This document shows positions 56,394 to 64,000 of a DNA stretch of 64,000 nt, in pieces. Source of the DNA: Culicoidibacter larvae (GTDB lineage Bacteria > Bacillota_I > Bacilli_A > Culicoidibacterales > Culicoidibacteraceae); NCBI RefSeq assembly GCF_005771635.1, contig NZ_VBWP01000003.1, positions 124,001 to 188,000 of the forward strand, in the 5' to 3' direction. Each line of letters starts with the position of its first letter. Within the stretch, counting starts at the first letter, position 1. Position numbers and translations under genes: made by a program. Under the pieces are notes generated by a model. It saw only the letters and a list, made by a program, of their open reading frames with translations. It was not told the origin of the DNA and did not search any database.

Positions 56394-56423
56394 ATTATAG
56401 CACCCAAAAGAAAGCGGTGTCAA
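56394..56423 (-). promoter_or_regulatory. Promoter of the antiterminator operon, with the -35 inside a hairpin
   Basis: Minus strand TTGACA (56423-56418), an 18-base spacer, TATAAT (56399-56394). The -35 lies in the inverted repeat TGTCAACA/TGTTGACA (56418-56438), which also follows the end of the third GH1 gene and may be its weak terminator or an operator. Confidence 0.7.
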
Positions 56424-56442
56424 CACTGATTGTTGACAGTGC

Positions 56443-57912
<1,470 letters not shown>

Positions 57913-57921
57913 TCATATCCT

Positions 57922-57949
57922 AAGATAGCTAAAATGTTAGCACTTTCAA
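57922..57949 (-). promoter_or_regulatory. Promoter of the third glucosidase gene with operator in the spacer
   Basis: Minus strand TTGAAA (57949-57944), a 16-base spacer, TATCTT (57927-57922). The spacer is almost exactly the inverted repeat GCTAACATTTTAGC (57941-57928), so a bound protein would mask the promoter. Confidence 0.6.
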
Positions 57950-58017
57950 AAATAGAAGTCCACGCGTTTTCTCAAATAGAATATTTTTTCTATCTGAGAA
58001 ATTTTTGTTAATAAACC

Positions 58018-58050
58018 TAAAAAGTGACGCGAGCTTAGGCTCGCGTCACT
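58018..58050. terminator. Orphan terminator-like hairpin between divergent genes
   Basis: Perfect stem AAAGTGACGCGAGC/GCTCGCGTCACTTT with a U run on the minus strand. No coding gene ends here on either strand. Confidence 0.65.
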
Positions 58051-58130
58051 TTCACTTTTCACAAAATAATTGAATGCTTTTGCCGATATTGTTATACTTA
58101 AATTATATTAAGGAAACGGGGTATTTTATT

Positions 58131-58430
58131 ATGGCAAAAGCAGTTTTTTATGTTTCATTCAAACTCAAAAAGGGCGCGTCAGTAAGCGAATTTTTAGCTG
58201 CCGCTGAACAACTGAACAATGGCTACATGGCCAAGCAAAAAGGCTATATTTCATGGCAGCAGCTTGTTGATGGTGATACTTGGGCTGATTACATCACTTT
58301 TGAAACCATGGAAGATGCTAAGCGTGTTGCTGAATCAACTGAGCCAAATGAACTGGCTAAAGCATTTTATGCCTTCATTAATTTGAACAGTTGTAAAGTT
58401 CATATGTATACAATTGAAAAAAGTTACTAG
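58131..58430 (+). CDS. Small dimeric alpha/beta-barrel-like protein, unknown function
   Basis: 99 residues with one ferredoxin-like module: VFYVSFKLKKGASVSEFLAAAEQL, a central KQKGYISWQQLVDG and a closing strand. The pattern is that of the antibiotic-biosynthesis-monooxygenase-like barrel, but key residues are not certain. The start is ATG 58131, with a GGGG-type ribosome site. Monocistronic. Confidence 0.65.
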   Translation: MAKAVFYVSFKLKKGASVSEFLAAAEQLNNGYMAKQKGYISWQQLVDGDTWADYITFETMEDAKRVAESTEPNELAKAFYAFINLNSCKVHMYTIEKSY

Positions 58431-58510
58431 ACCTGGCTTTGCATATCATCACAAATTATATATAATAGAGGTTAGGTAAACCCTAATATATATGAAACGG
58501 AGCATCAATA

Positions 58511-58846
58511 ATGGAAAATATGCCAAATTGCCCACAGTGCAATTCAGAATATGTTTATAGTGACGGTACTAACCTTGTTTGCCCTGAATGTGGCCACGAA
58601 TGGTTGCCGGGAAGCGTTGCCGAAGGCGGCGAAGCGCAGATCAAAGATGCCAATGGCAATGTCTTAAATGATGGTGACACAATTGTTGTTACCAAAGACT
58701 TGAAAGTAAAAGGCAGCTCTTTGGTTGTGAAGCAAGGAACCAAAGTGAAAAATATTCGCCTTGTTGAGGGCGATCATGATATTGACTGTAAAATTGATGG
58801 CATTGGTGCCATGAGTTTGAAATCTGAGTTTGTGAAGAAAATTTAA
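58511..58846 (+). CDS. YjdM/PhnA-like zinc-ribbon protein
   Basis: 111 residues: N-terminal zinc ribbon CPQCNSEY...CPECGHEW (Cys pairs at about 7/10 and 24/27) and the C-terminal YjdM domain ([25 protein letters not shown] as two strands, [16 protein letters not shown]). It was once named alkylphosphonate uptake protein PhnA; the real role is unclear. ATG 58511 follows CGGAG. Followed by a strong terminator. Confidence 0.93.
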   Translation: MENMPNCPQCNSEYVYSDGTNLVCPECGHEWLPGSVAEGGEAQIKDANGNVLNDGDTIVVTKDLKVKGSSLVVKQGTKVKNIRLVEGDHDIDCKIDGIGAMSLKSEFVKKI

Positions 58847-58877
58847 AAACCGGTGGGCTTGTCCCGCCGGTTTTATT
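58845..58877 (+). terminator. Terminator of the YjdM-like gene
   Basis: Stem AAACCGGTGGG/CCCGCCGGTTT with one G-T pair, then a T-rich run. Confidence 0.88.
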
Positions 58878-58949
58878 CTTTTACCCGGTATTGTAACCGA
58901 TAAAGGAAAGTGATAAAATTTTGCTTAGACTTTTAAGGAGGCAAATTAT

Positions 58950-59609
58950 ATGAAAAACAAGAATTTACTACTAGGATTTTGTGCTTTGATTTATGCGATG
59001 TTGCTTGCATTTATGCTGATTAGCAACTTTACTGCACGCGAGGCTGAGCATTGGCGCTTTTTCTATGCCTTCACTCAACAATCAAACATCATTGCTTTGA
59101 TTTGGCTGATTTTATATGGTCTGAATAGCTTTGTAAAGCTGCCGATTGATAGATTTATTAATAACCGTTTGCTGATTACTGCTATTACTGTTTATACTTC
59201 AATTACTTTCTTTATTGTTGTGTTCGTGTTGAATCCTGTACTTGCCGGGCAATGGCAACCGCTTGAATCTTCAAGTGAGTTCTTCCTGCACAATGCAACT
59301 CCAATCGTGATGTGGTTATTTTTCTTCTTAGTACCAGGATTAGGCAAAACCAAACCAATTCAAGCTTTGTATATTCTTATCTACCCAATTATCTACTTGT
59401 TCTGTAACATCGCTATTGGTATGAACTTTACTTATCTCGATGGTAAACCGGCGTTTGCTTATGGATTTACAAATCCAGCTAACTACTCGAACATACTTTT
59501 CTTTGCCGGCTTTATTCTGGCACTGATTGGCATCTTTGCCTTATTCGGTTTAGCTTTAATGCAATTGAAGAAGAAAATTAATCGTGATTATTTTGAGATT
59601 ATCGAATAA
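58950..59609 (+). CDS. Pr6Pr-family membrane protein
   Basis: 219 residues with six helices. Motifs FYAFTQQSNIIALIWLIL, FFLHNATPIVMWLFFFLVP and YPIIYLFCNIAIG are typical of the Pr6Pr (FAR-17a/AIG1-like) family, some of whose members are intramembrane hydrolases of lipid esters in eukaryotes. The bacterial role is not known. ATG 58950 follows AGGAGG. Single gene. Confidence 0.8.
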   Translation: MKNKNLLLGFCALIYAMLLAFMLISNFTAREAEHWRFFYAFTQQSNIIALIWLILYGLNSFVKLPIDRFINNRLLITAITVYTSITFFIVVFVLNPVLAGQWQPLESSSEFFLHNATPIVMWLFFFLVPGLGKTKPIQALYILIYPIIYLFCNIAIGMNFTYLDGKPAFAYGFTNPANYSNILFFAGFILALIGIFALFGLALMQLKKKINRDYFEIIE

Positions 59610-59610
59610 T

Positions 59611-59646
59611 TGAAAACCGCCAAGTCCGAGGACTTGGCGGTTTTTT
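59611..59646. terminator. Bidirectional terminator between converging genes
   Basis: Perfect stem AAAACCGCCAAGTCC/GGACTTGGCGGTTTT. Confidence 0.93.
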
Positions 59647-59655
59647 GTTTTTCCT

Positions 59656-60318
59656 TTATAAATCTTCAAGCTGCCAATCAATTGCTCCGCGACCATTAGC
59701 TTCCAAAATTGCATTTACTTGAGAAAATGGCTTGCTGCCAAAAAATCCACCATTGGCTGCAAGCGGTGATGGGTGTACACCTTTTAGTAAAGTGTGCTTA
59801 GGATTATCAATCCCTTTAGCAGCAGCAATCGCATGATTGCCCCAGAGAATAAATACAATTGGCTGCTCTGATTTATTGAGTTCTGCCAAGGCATGGTCAG
59901 TAAAGGTTGTCCAGCCAAACTTCTTATGGCTGCCGGCCTTCCCTTCTTCAACACTCCAACTGGTATTCATCATCAATACCCCTTGCTTCGCCCACGAAAC
60001 AAGATAGCCATGATTTGGTGCATCAATATCCAAATCGCTTTTCAACTCTTTATAAATATTACGCAAACTCGGGGGAATCTTAACTCCAGGCTTTACTGAA
60101 AAACTTAAGCCATGCGCCTGCCCGGCACCATGATATGGATCCTGACCGATAATAACAACTTTTACCTGATCGAGCGGACACAATTCAAAGCACGAAAATA
60201 GCTCATCCTCCGGCGGATAAACCATTGCTGTTTTCCGCGCCTCATCAACTTTATTCATCAACTCAACAAAGTAATCCTGTTTTTTTTCTTGCTCCAAAAA
60301 TTCATTCCAACTATTCAT
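59656..60318 (-). CDS. ung: Uracil-DNA glycosylase, family 1
   Basis: 220 residues. The water-activating loop VVIIGQDPYHG (Asp about 63) and the DNA-intercalating HPSPLAANGGFFG loop (His about 183) are both intact, with LLMNTSWSVEEG and FILWGNHA between. It removes uracil from DNA as the first step of base-excision repair. The start is ATG 60318, with GGGAG upstream; a TTG codon directly before it is not needed. Monocistronic. Confidence 0.96.
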   Translation of the reverse strand: MNSWNEFLEQEKKQDYFVELMNKVDEARKTAMVYPPEDELFSCFELCPLDQVKVVIIGQDPYHGAGQAHGLSFSVKPGVKIPPSLRNIYKELKSDLDIDAPNHGYLVSWAKQGVLMMNTSWSVEEGKAGSHKKFGWTTFTDHALAELNKSEQPIVFILWGNHAIAAAKGIDNPKHTLLKGVHPSPLAANGGFFGSKPFSQVNAILEANGRGAIDWQLEDL

Positions 60319-60379
60319 CAAACGTCTCCCATCTACACAATGTAGTTCTTGTATTATTATACTCTATTTGGAGAAATTT

Positions 60380-60417
60380 GAAAAGGCGACTTTTCCCGAA
60401 AGTCGCCTTTTTTTATT
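60380..60417 (-). terminator. Terminator of dxs
   Basis: Stem AAAAGGCGACTTT/AAAGTCGCCTTTT; the dxs stop codon overlaps its right end. Confidence 0.85.
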
Positions 60418-62164
60418 TCAGTAAAGCAAGAATATCTGCCACAATAAGTTCTGGTTCAAGACGATATCTGCGGTATAATTCTGCTTTTGGAACACTGTCG
60501 GTAAATTCCTTGATAGCACCATAATTCAGTACCTTCATGCTATCTGCACCATAGTAGCGGCTGATTTTTTCACCAAAACCACCATCCAAAATGCCGTCTT
60601 CAAGGGTAATAACTACATCATGATTCGCTTTCAGTTGATTCAGCATATCTTTATCAATACCGGTAATAAATCGCGGATTAATGAGCGTTGCGTCAATGCC
60701 TTTGGCATTGAGTGACTCTTGAACTTTTTCCCCTAAAGATAAAAAGCTGCCAAGTCCAATTATCGCTACCTTGCTGCCGGCATGCAGTTGTTCATAGGTA
60801 TTCAGACTGAAGTCAAATTGTGTTTGCGGACGGTTGATTACTGCCTGTTCGGGCAAGCGCACCGCCACCGGATGCTGGTCTTGAGCGAGCGCCCACTCCA
60901 TCATTGCGGTTAGTTCTTCTTGACTCGTTGGCGCCAAATATACCAAGTTAGGAATATTGCTCATCATTGCGATATCAAATACGCCCAGGTGAGTCACATC
61001 ACTGCCGGAAATGGTCGCGCCTTTTATGACGATGACTGCCGGATTATTGTTGATACATAAGTCATGTGATATTTGGTCATACGTTCTTTGAATGAATGTG
61101 CTGGAATGAAATACAATTGGTTTCATTCCTTGTGAGGCCATTGCCGAAGCGAATGCGATGGAATGGGCCTCAGCAATCCCGACGTCGAAGTACTTGTCGG
61201 GGTGCTTGCTGCGGAAGCCGCCAAGACCAAGCGCGCCAGGAATGGCCGCGTTGATGGCAACAACACGGTCGTCTTGTTGCACTTTGGCTTCAAGGTAGTC
61301 CATCATTACTGATGCGTATGATGGCGTACCACTGCCGGCCGGCGACTTGCCGGTCGCCAGGTCGAATGGCGAATGCCAGTGGAAGGCTTCTTTATTAGTC
61401 GTTGCCGGCTCATAGCCGTGACCTTTTTCAGTATGCACATGTAAAACAATTGGGTGATCGATATCTTTAATTGCTTCAAAAGCAGCAATCATTGTCGCCA
61501 TATCATTTCCTGCTTCTACATAACGATAATCAAAGCCGATTGCTTTAAACATGTTTTCTTCGGCAGTTCCATTGGTTTCACGTAATAAGCGCAAATTTTT
61601 ATAAAGACCGCCCTGGTTTTCAGCAATTGACATCTCATTGTCATTCACTAATACAATCAAGTTCGAACCTAAAACCGCACCATTATTAAGCCCCTCAAAT
61701 GCCATACCGCCGCTTAGTGAGCCATCACCAATAACTGCAATAACATTTCCTCCGGCACCATTCAAATCACGAGCTTTTGCTAATCCAGTTGCTAAGCTTA
61801 CTGAGGTAGACGTATGGCCAACAGTGAAAAAGTCATGTTCACTTTCATGCTGGTTGCTATACCCGGTTACGCTATCATAATTTTCCTCATCAATAAAACC
61901 ATGTTTCCGGCCGGTTACAATCTTATGCGGATAAGATTGGTGCGAAACATCCCAAACAATCTTATCGCGCGGCGAATCAAATACATAATGAAATGCTAAG
62001 GTAAACTCAACTGAAGCTAAGTTTGGACCCAAATGACCACCGTGCTTACTTACTTTAGTTAAAACTAACTGGCGAATTTCCTCGGCTAAACGTTCTAATT
62101 CCCCAACACTCAACGACTTTACATCTGTTGGTGTACTTACTTGAGATAAAATATTTTCTGTCAT
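60413..62164 (-). CDS. dxs: 1-deoxy-D-xylulose-5-phosphate synthase
   Basis: 583 residues, slightly shorter than the usual about 620. ThDP-binding motif GDGSLSGGMAFEGLNN (about 137), catalytic His in HVHTEKGHGY and the transketolase C-terminal domain are in place; the N-terminus has HGGHLGPNLASVE. It joins pyruvate and glyceraldehyde-3-phosphate, the first step of the MEP isoprenoid pathway, so this organism makes isoprenoids by that route. The start is ATG 62164, with GAGAGTG upstream. No other isoprenoid gene is adjacent. Confidence 0.94.
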   Translation of the reverse strand: MTENILSQVSTPTDVKSLSVGELERLAEEIRQLVLTKVSKHGGHLGPNLASVEFTLAFHYVFDSPRDKIVWDVSHQSYPHKIVTGRKHGFIDEENYDSVTGYSNQHESEHDFFTVGHTSTSVSLATGLAKARDLNGAGGNVIAVIGDGSLSGGMAFEGLNNGAVLGSNLIVLVNDNEMSIAENQGGLYKNLRLLRETNGTAEENMFKAIGFDYRYVEAGNDMATMIAAFEAIKDIDHPIVLHVHTEKGHGYEPATTNKEAFHWHSPFDLATGKSPAGSGTPSYASVMMDYLEAKVQQDDRVVAINAAIPGALGLGGFRSKHPDKYFDVGIAEAHSIAFASAMASQGMKPIVFHSSTFIQRTYDQISHDLCINNNPAVIVIKGATISGSDVTHLGVFDIAMMSNIPNLVYLAPTSQEELTAMMEWALAQDQHPVAVRLPEQAVINRPQTQFDFSLNTYEQLHAGSKVAIIGLGSFLSLGEKVQESLNAKGIDATLINPRFITGIDKDMLNQLKANHDVVITLEDGILDGGFGEKISRYYGADSMKVLNYGAIKEFTDSVPKAELYRRYRLEPELIVADILALLK

Positions 62165-62276
62165 TATTTTCACTCTCTCTTTAAAAATCAACAGACTGCA
62201 ATACTATCAAGTCTGCGCTTCTCTATCATACTACTTGAAGTGCACTCCACGTCAAGGACTTTTGTGAAAAATTAAG

Positions 62277-62305
62277 AAAACAGCAGACGCAGCATCTGCT
62301 GTTTT
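62277..62305. terminator. Orphan terminator-like hairpin between divergent genes
   Basis: Stem AAAACAGCAGA/TCTGCTGTTTT between dxs (leftward) and the response regulator (rightward). No gene end is nearby. Confidence 0.55.
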
Positions 62306-62408
62306 CCAAATTCTCCCGAAAAGAGCTAACATTATTGTAAGCCGTCCCATTTCTTCCCATTTTTGATGTATAATAAGGTTGAAAAATAATTTGAACTGAG
62401 GAACCCGT

Positions 62409-63092
62409 ATGAAAAAAACGATTCTGATTGTTGATGATGATTTGGAAATTATGAATCTCATTGAACTTTATCTTGGCGATGAATATCAAGTAGTTAAATA
62501 TCCTGAAGGTCTGCCGGCGCTGCGTTACATTGAGACTCATCAAGTTCACCTTGCGGTTCTTGATGTTATGTTGCCTGACATTGACGGCTTTTCGCTTTGT
62601 CAAAAAATTCGTGAGCAGTATTTCTTTCCAATTATTATGTTAACTGCCAAAATTGAAGATTTTGATCGTATTAATGGCTTGATGCTTGGTGCTGATGACT
62701 ATATGACTAAGCCATTTAATCCATTAGAACTCGTAGCACGAATTAAGTCACAGCTGCGACGCATGAATCAGTATAATATCAATGCTGTGAATGAAGAGCT
62801 TTATCTTGATGGCTTGCTGATTAATAAGAGCACCCATACATGCAGCATTGATGATAAGCCATTGAATCTGACACCGCTGGAATTTGATATTCTTTGGTAT
62901 TTGGCATCCAATGCCGGCGAAGTTATTTCTTCGGAAGATTTATTTGAGGCGGTTTGGAAAGAAAAATATTTAGATAACAATAACACCGTGATGACCCACA
63001 TTTCGCGTATTCGCGATAAAATCGGTGAAGTGGCGTCATATAAGAAAATAATTCAAACCGTGTGGGGAGTTGGCTATAAAATTGAAAAATAA
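62409..63092 (+). CDS. VanR-like OmpR-family response regulator
   Basis: 227 residues: receiver with acidic pocket IVDDDLEI, phospho-Asp in AVLDVMLPD (about 52), LTAKIE and MTKPFNP; winged helix ending TVWGVGYKIE. ATG 62409 follows GAGGAA, and TATAAT lies at about 62369. It overlaps the kinase gene by 11 bases. Sequence style is of the VanR group used for wall-stress or peptide sensing; targets unknown. Confidence 0.92.
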   Translation: MKKTILIVDDDLEIMNLIELYLGDEYQVVKYPEGLPALRYIETHQVHLAVLDVMLPDIDGFSLCQKIREQYFFPIIMLTAKIEDFDRINGLMLGADDYMTKPFNPLELVARIKSQLRRMNQYNINAVNEELYLDGLLINKSTHTCSIDDKPLNLTPLEFDILWYLASNAGEVISSEDLFEAVWKEKYLDNNNTVMTHISRIRDKIGEVASYKKIIQTVWGVGYKIEK

Positions 63093-64000
63093 AGATAAAA
63101 AACATATTATCAGACAAATATTCCGCAAATTATTATTGCAATACTTACTGACAATTTTTGCCTTTATCGTATTATTATTTATTATGATTTTTATTGCCAG
63201 TCTCATGATTACCAGCAGAACTTGGTATGATATTGATGTCATCTATTTAATCTTACGCACGATCGCTGATAACCTTGGCTTCTTTGTCTGGCTGACAATT
63301 GCTGGTGGCATCATTATTATTTCAATCATATTTATCTATCGTGCGGTTAAATATATTGAGAGCATCTTTTGGTTTGTCGAGGAAACTGCGGAAGGCAAGC
63401 CGGCGAGTGCTTTACCTTCCGAACTCTATCAATTTGAAGACTATCTGACACCAAAACTACAACCACAAATAATTGTCGATAATGATGAAAACTTCAAAAA
63501 TGCCAGTACCATTATTTACTTGGCACATGATTTAAAAACACCACTAACTTCAATTTTAGGCTACTTAACCTTATTGAAGGATGAACCGGATTTACCGGAA
63601 AAGTCACGAGCAAGCTATGTAGATATTATTATGCGTAAAGCTTTGCGTCTGGAAGAATTAATTAACGAATTCTTCGAGATGACCATCCTCAATATGAGTG
63701 AAGTCAAACTGGAGTATACTAATGTTAATTTGGAGCGCATGTTTGAACAAATTCTTTTTGAATCTGAACCTTTACTGACCGAAAAGAAATTACAATCAAA
63801 CATTGCTATTGATACCTCTATCCAATTTACTTGTGACAATAATAAAATGGAACGAGTATTCACTAATTTATTGAACAATGCTATCAGTTACAGTTACCCA
63901 GATTCAACAATCACTATTGATGCTACCGAAACACCAAATAGTCTGGAAATAAACTTTACTAATCACTGTCCAACTATTCCTGCTGATGATCTTGAAAAGA
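63082..64000 (+). CDS. VanS-like sensor histidine kinase, 3' end outside window
   Basis: 306 residues are visible. It begins at TTG 63082 inside the end of the regulator gene, with GGGGAG upstream. Two membrane helices (YLLTIFAFIVLLFIMIFIASLMI and FFVWLTIAGGIIIISIIFIY, split as about 18-40 and 72-92) bracket a short outer loop of about 30 residues, as in VanS-type kinases. The H-box is IYLAHDLKTPLTSILGYL with the phospho-accepting His, and the N-box LLNNAISYSY is present. The catalytic ATP lid lies beyond the window edge. It phosphorylates the adjacent regulator. Confidence 0.88.
   Translation, partial: MKNKDKKHIIRQIFRKLLLQYLLTIFAFIVLLFIMIFIASLMITSRTWYDIDVIYLILRTIADNLGFFVWLTIAGGIIIISIIFIYRAVKYIESIFWFVEETAEGKPASALPSELYQFEDYLTPKLQPQIIVDNDENFKNASTIIYLAHDLKTPLTSILGYLTLLKDEPDLPEKSRASYVDIIMRKALRLEELINEFFEMTILNMSEVKLEYTNVNLERMFEQILFESEPLLTEKKLQSNIAIDTSIQFTCDNNKMERVFTNLLNNAISYSYPDSTITIDATETPNSLEINFTNHCPTIPADDLEK

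Overview
The window looks like chromosome from a low-GC Gram-positive bacterium (Bacillota). The signs are strong AGGAGG-type ribosome binding sites with occasional TTG and GTG starts, sigma-A type promoters, intrinsic terminators after nearly every transcription unit, an LPXTG wall-anchored protein, a lipoprotein foldase, PTS sugar uptake, an S-box leader and the non-mevalonate enzyme DXS. The protein mix (several phospho-beta-glucosidases with PTS, VanRS-like and other two-component systems, DUF1700/DUF4097/PadR) fits a fermentative, host- or gut-associated member such as Erysipelotrichia, Culicoidibacteria or Turicibacter relatives. The genus cannot be fixed from sequence reading alone. I see no rRNA, tRNA, CRISPR array, transposase or prophage block.

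Layout. 1-7.1 kb: end of a PrsA foldase, small membrane genes (one apparently frameshifted in a T7 tract), a methyltransferase behind a cobalamin-riboswitch-like leader, and a MarR-controlled heterodimeric ABC exporter. 7.2-13.6 kb: mannose-6-phosphate isomerase and ROK kinase, two HAD phosphatases, and a CatE-like dioxygenase/pirin unit with a MarR repressor and twin palindromic operators. 13.7-22.8 kb: an Rgg-like regulator, a 2327-residue LPXTG adhesin and an alpha/beta hydrolase. 22.8-29.9 kb: hflX behind a leader-peptide attenuator, a PadR/DUF1700/DUF4097 operon, an M23 peptidase with five repeats flanked by a 41-bp direct repeat, and an S-box-controlled metQ. 30-36 kb: a phospho-beta-glucosidase gene ending in a peculiar hairpin element, a YckD-like secreted protein divergent from a two-component system, and small envelope proteins. 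36-47.9 kb: a DUF1576 membrane protein, a candidate noncoding transcript, small metabolic genes, and a PTS cluster (EIIC, MupG-like, EIIB, GHL6-type glycosidase) divergent from an RpiR regulator; then an Rrf2/flavin-protein pair and a lipid kinase. 48-57.9 kb: two further beta-glucoside systems, one under a LacI repressor and one under a BglG/LicT antiterminator. 58-64 kb: small proteins, ung, dxs and the start of a second two-component system.

How it fits together. Carbohydrate uptake dominates. Three GH1 enzymes, two cellobiose-family EIIC proteins and one EIIBCA permease deliver phosphorylated disaccharides, which the hydrolases, the NagB-like isomerase, the ROK kinase and ManA feed into glycolysis. 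Each system has its own switch: a LacI operator, a RAT/terminator pair, an RpiR regulator, or a palindrome inside a promoter spacer.

The most unusual item is a 75-76-bp element made of three hairpins closed by CTTTTTTG/CAAAAAAG arms. It sits at exactly the same place at the 3' end of two GH1 genes about 18 kb apart, with the end of the gene duplicated on its far side. The two copies are about 95% identical while the surrounding coding DNA is clearly less alike. Also notable are the hflX leader (a 10-codon peptide and competing stems), the cobalamin-like leader on a methyltransferase, and the symmetric response-regulator sites at about 32.1-32.2 kb.
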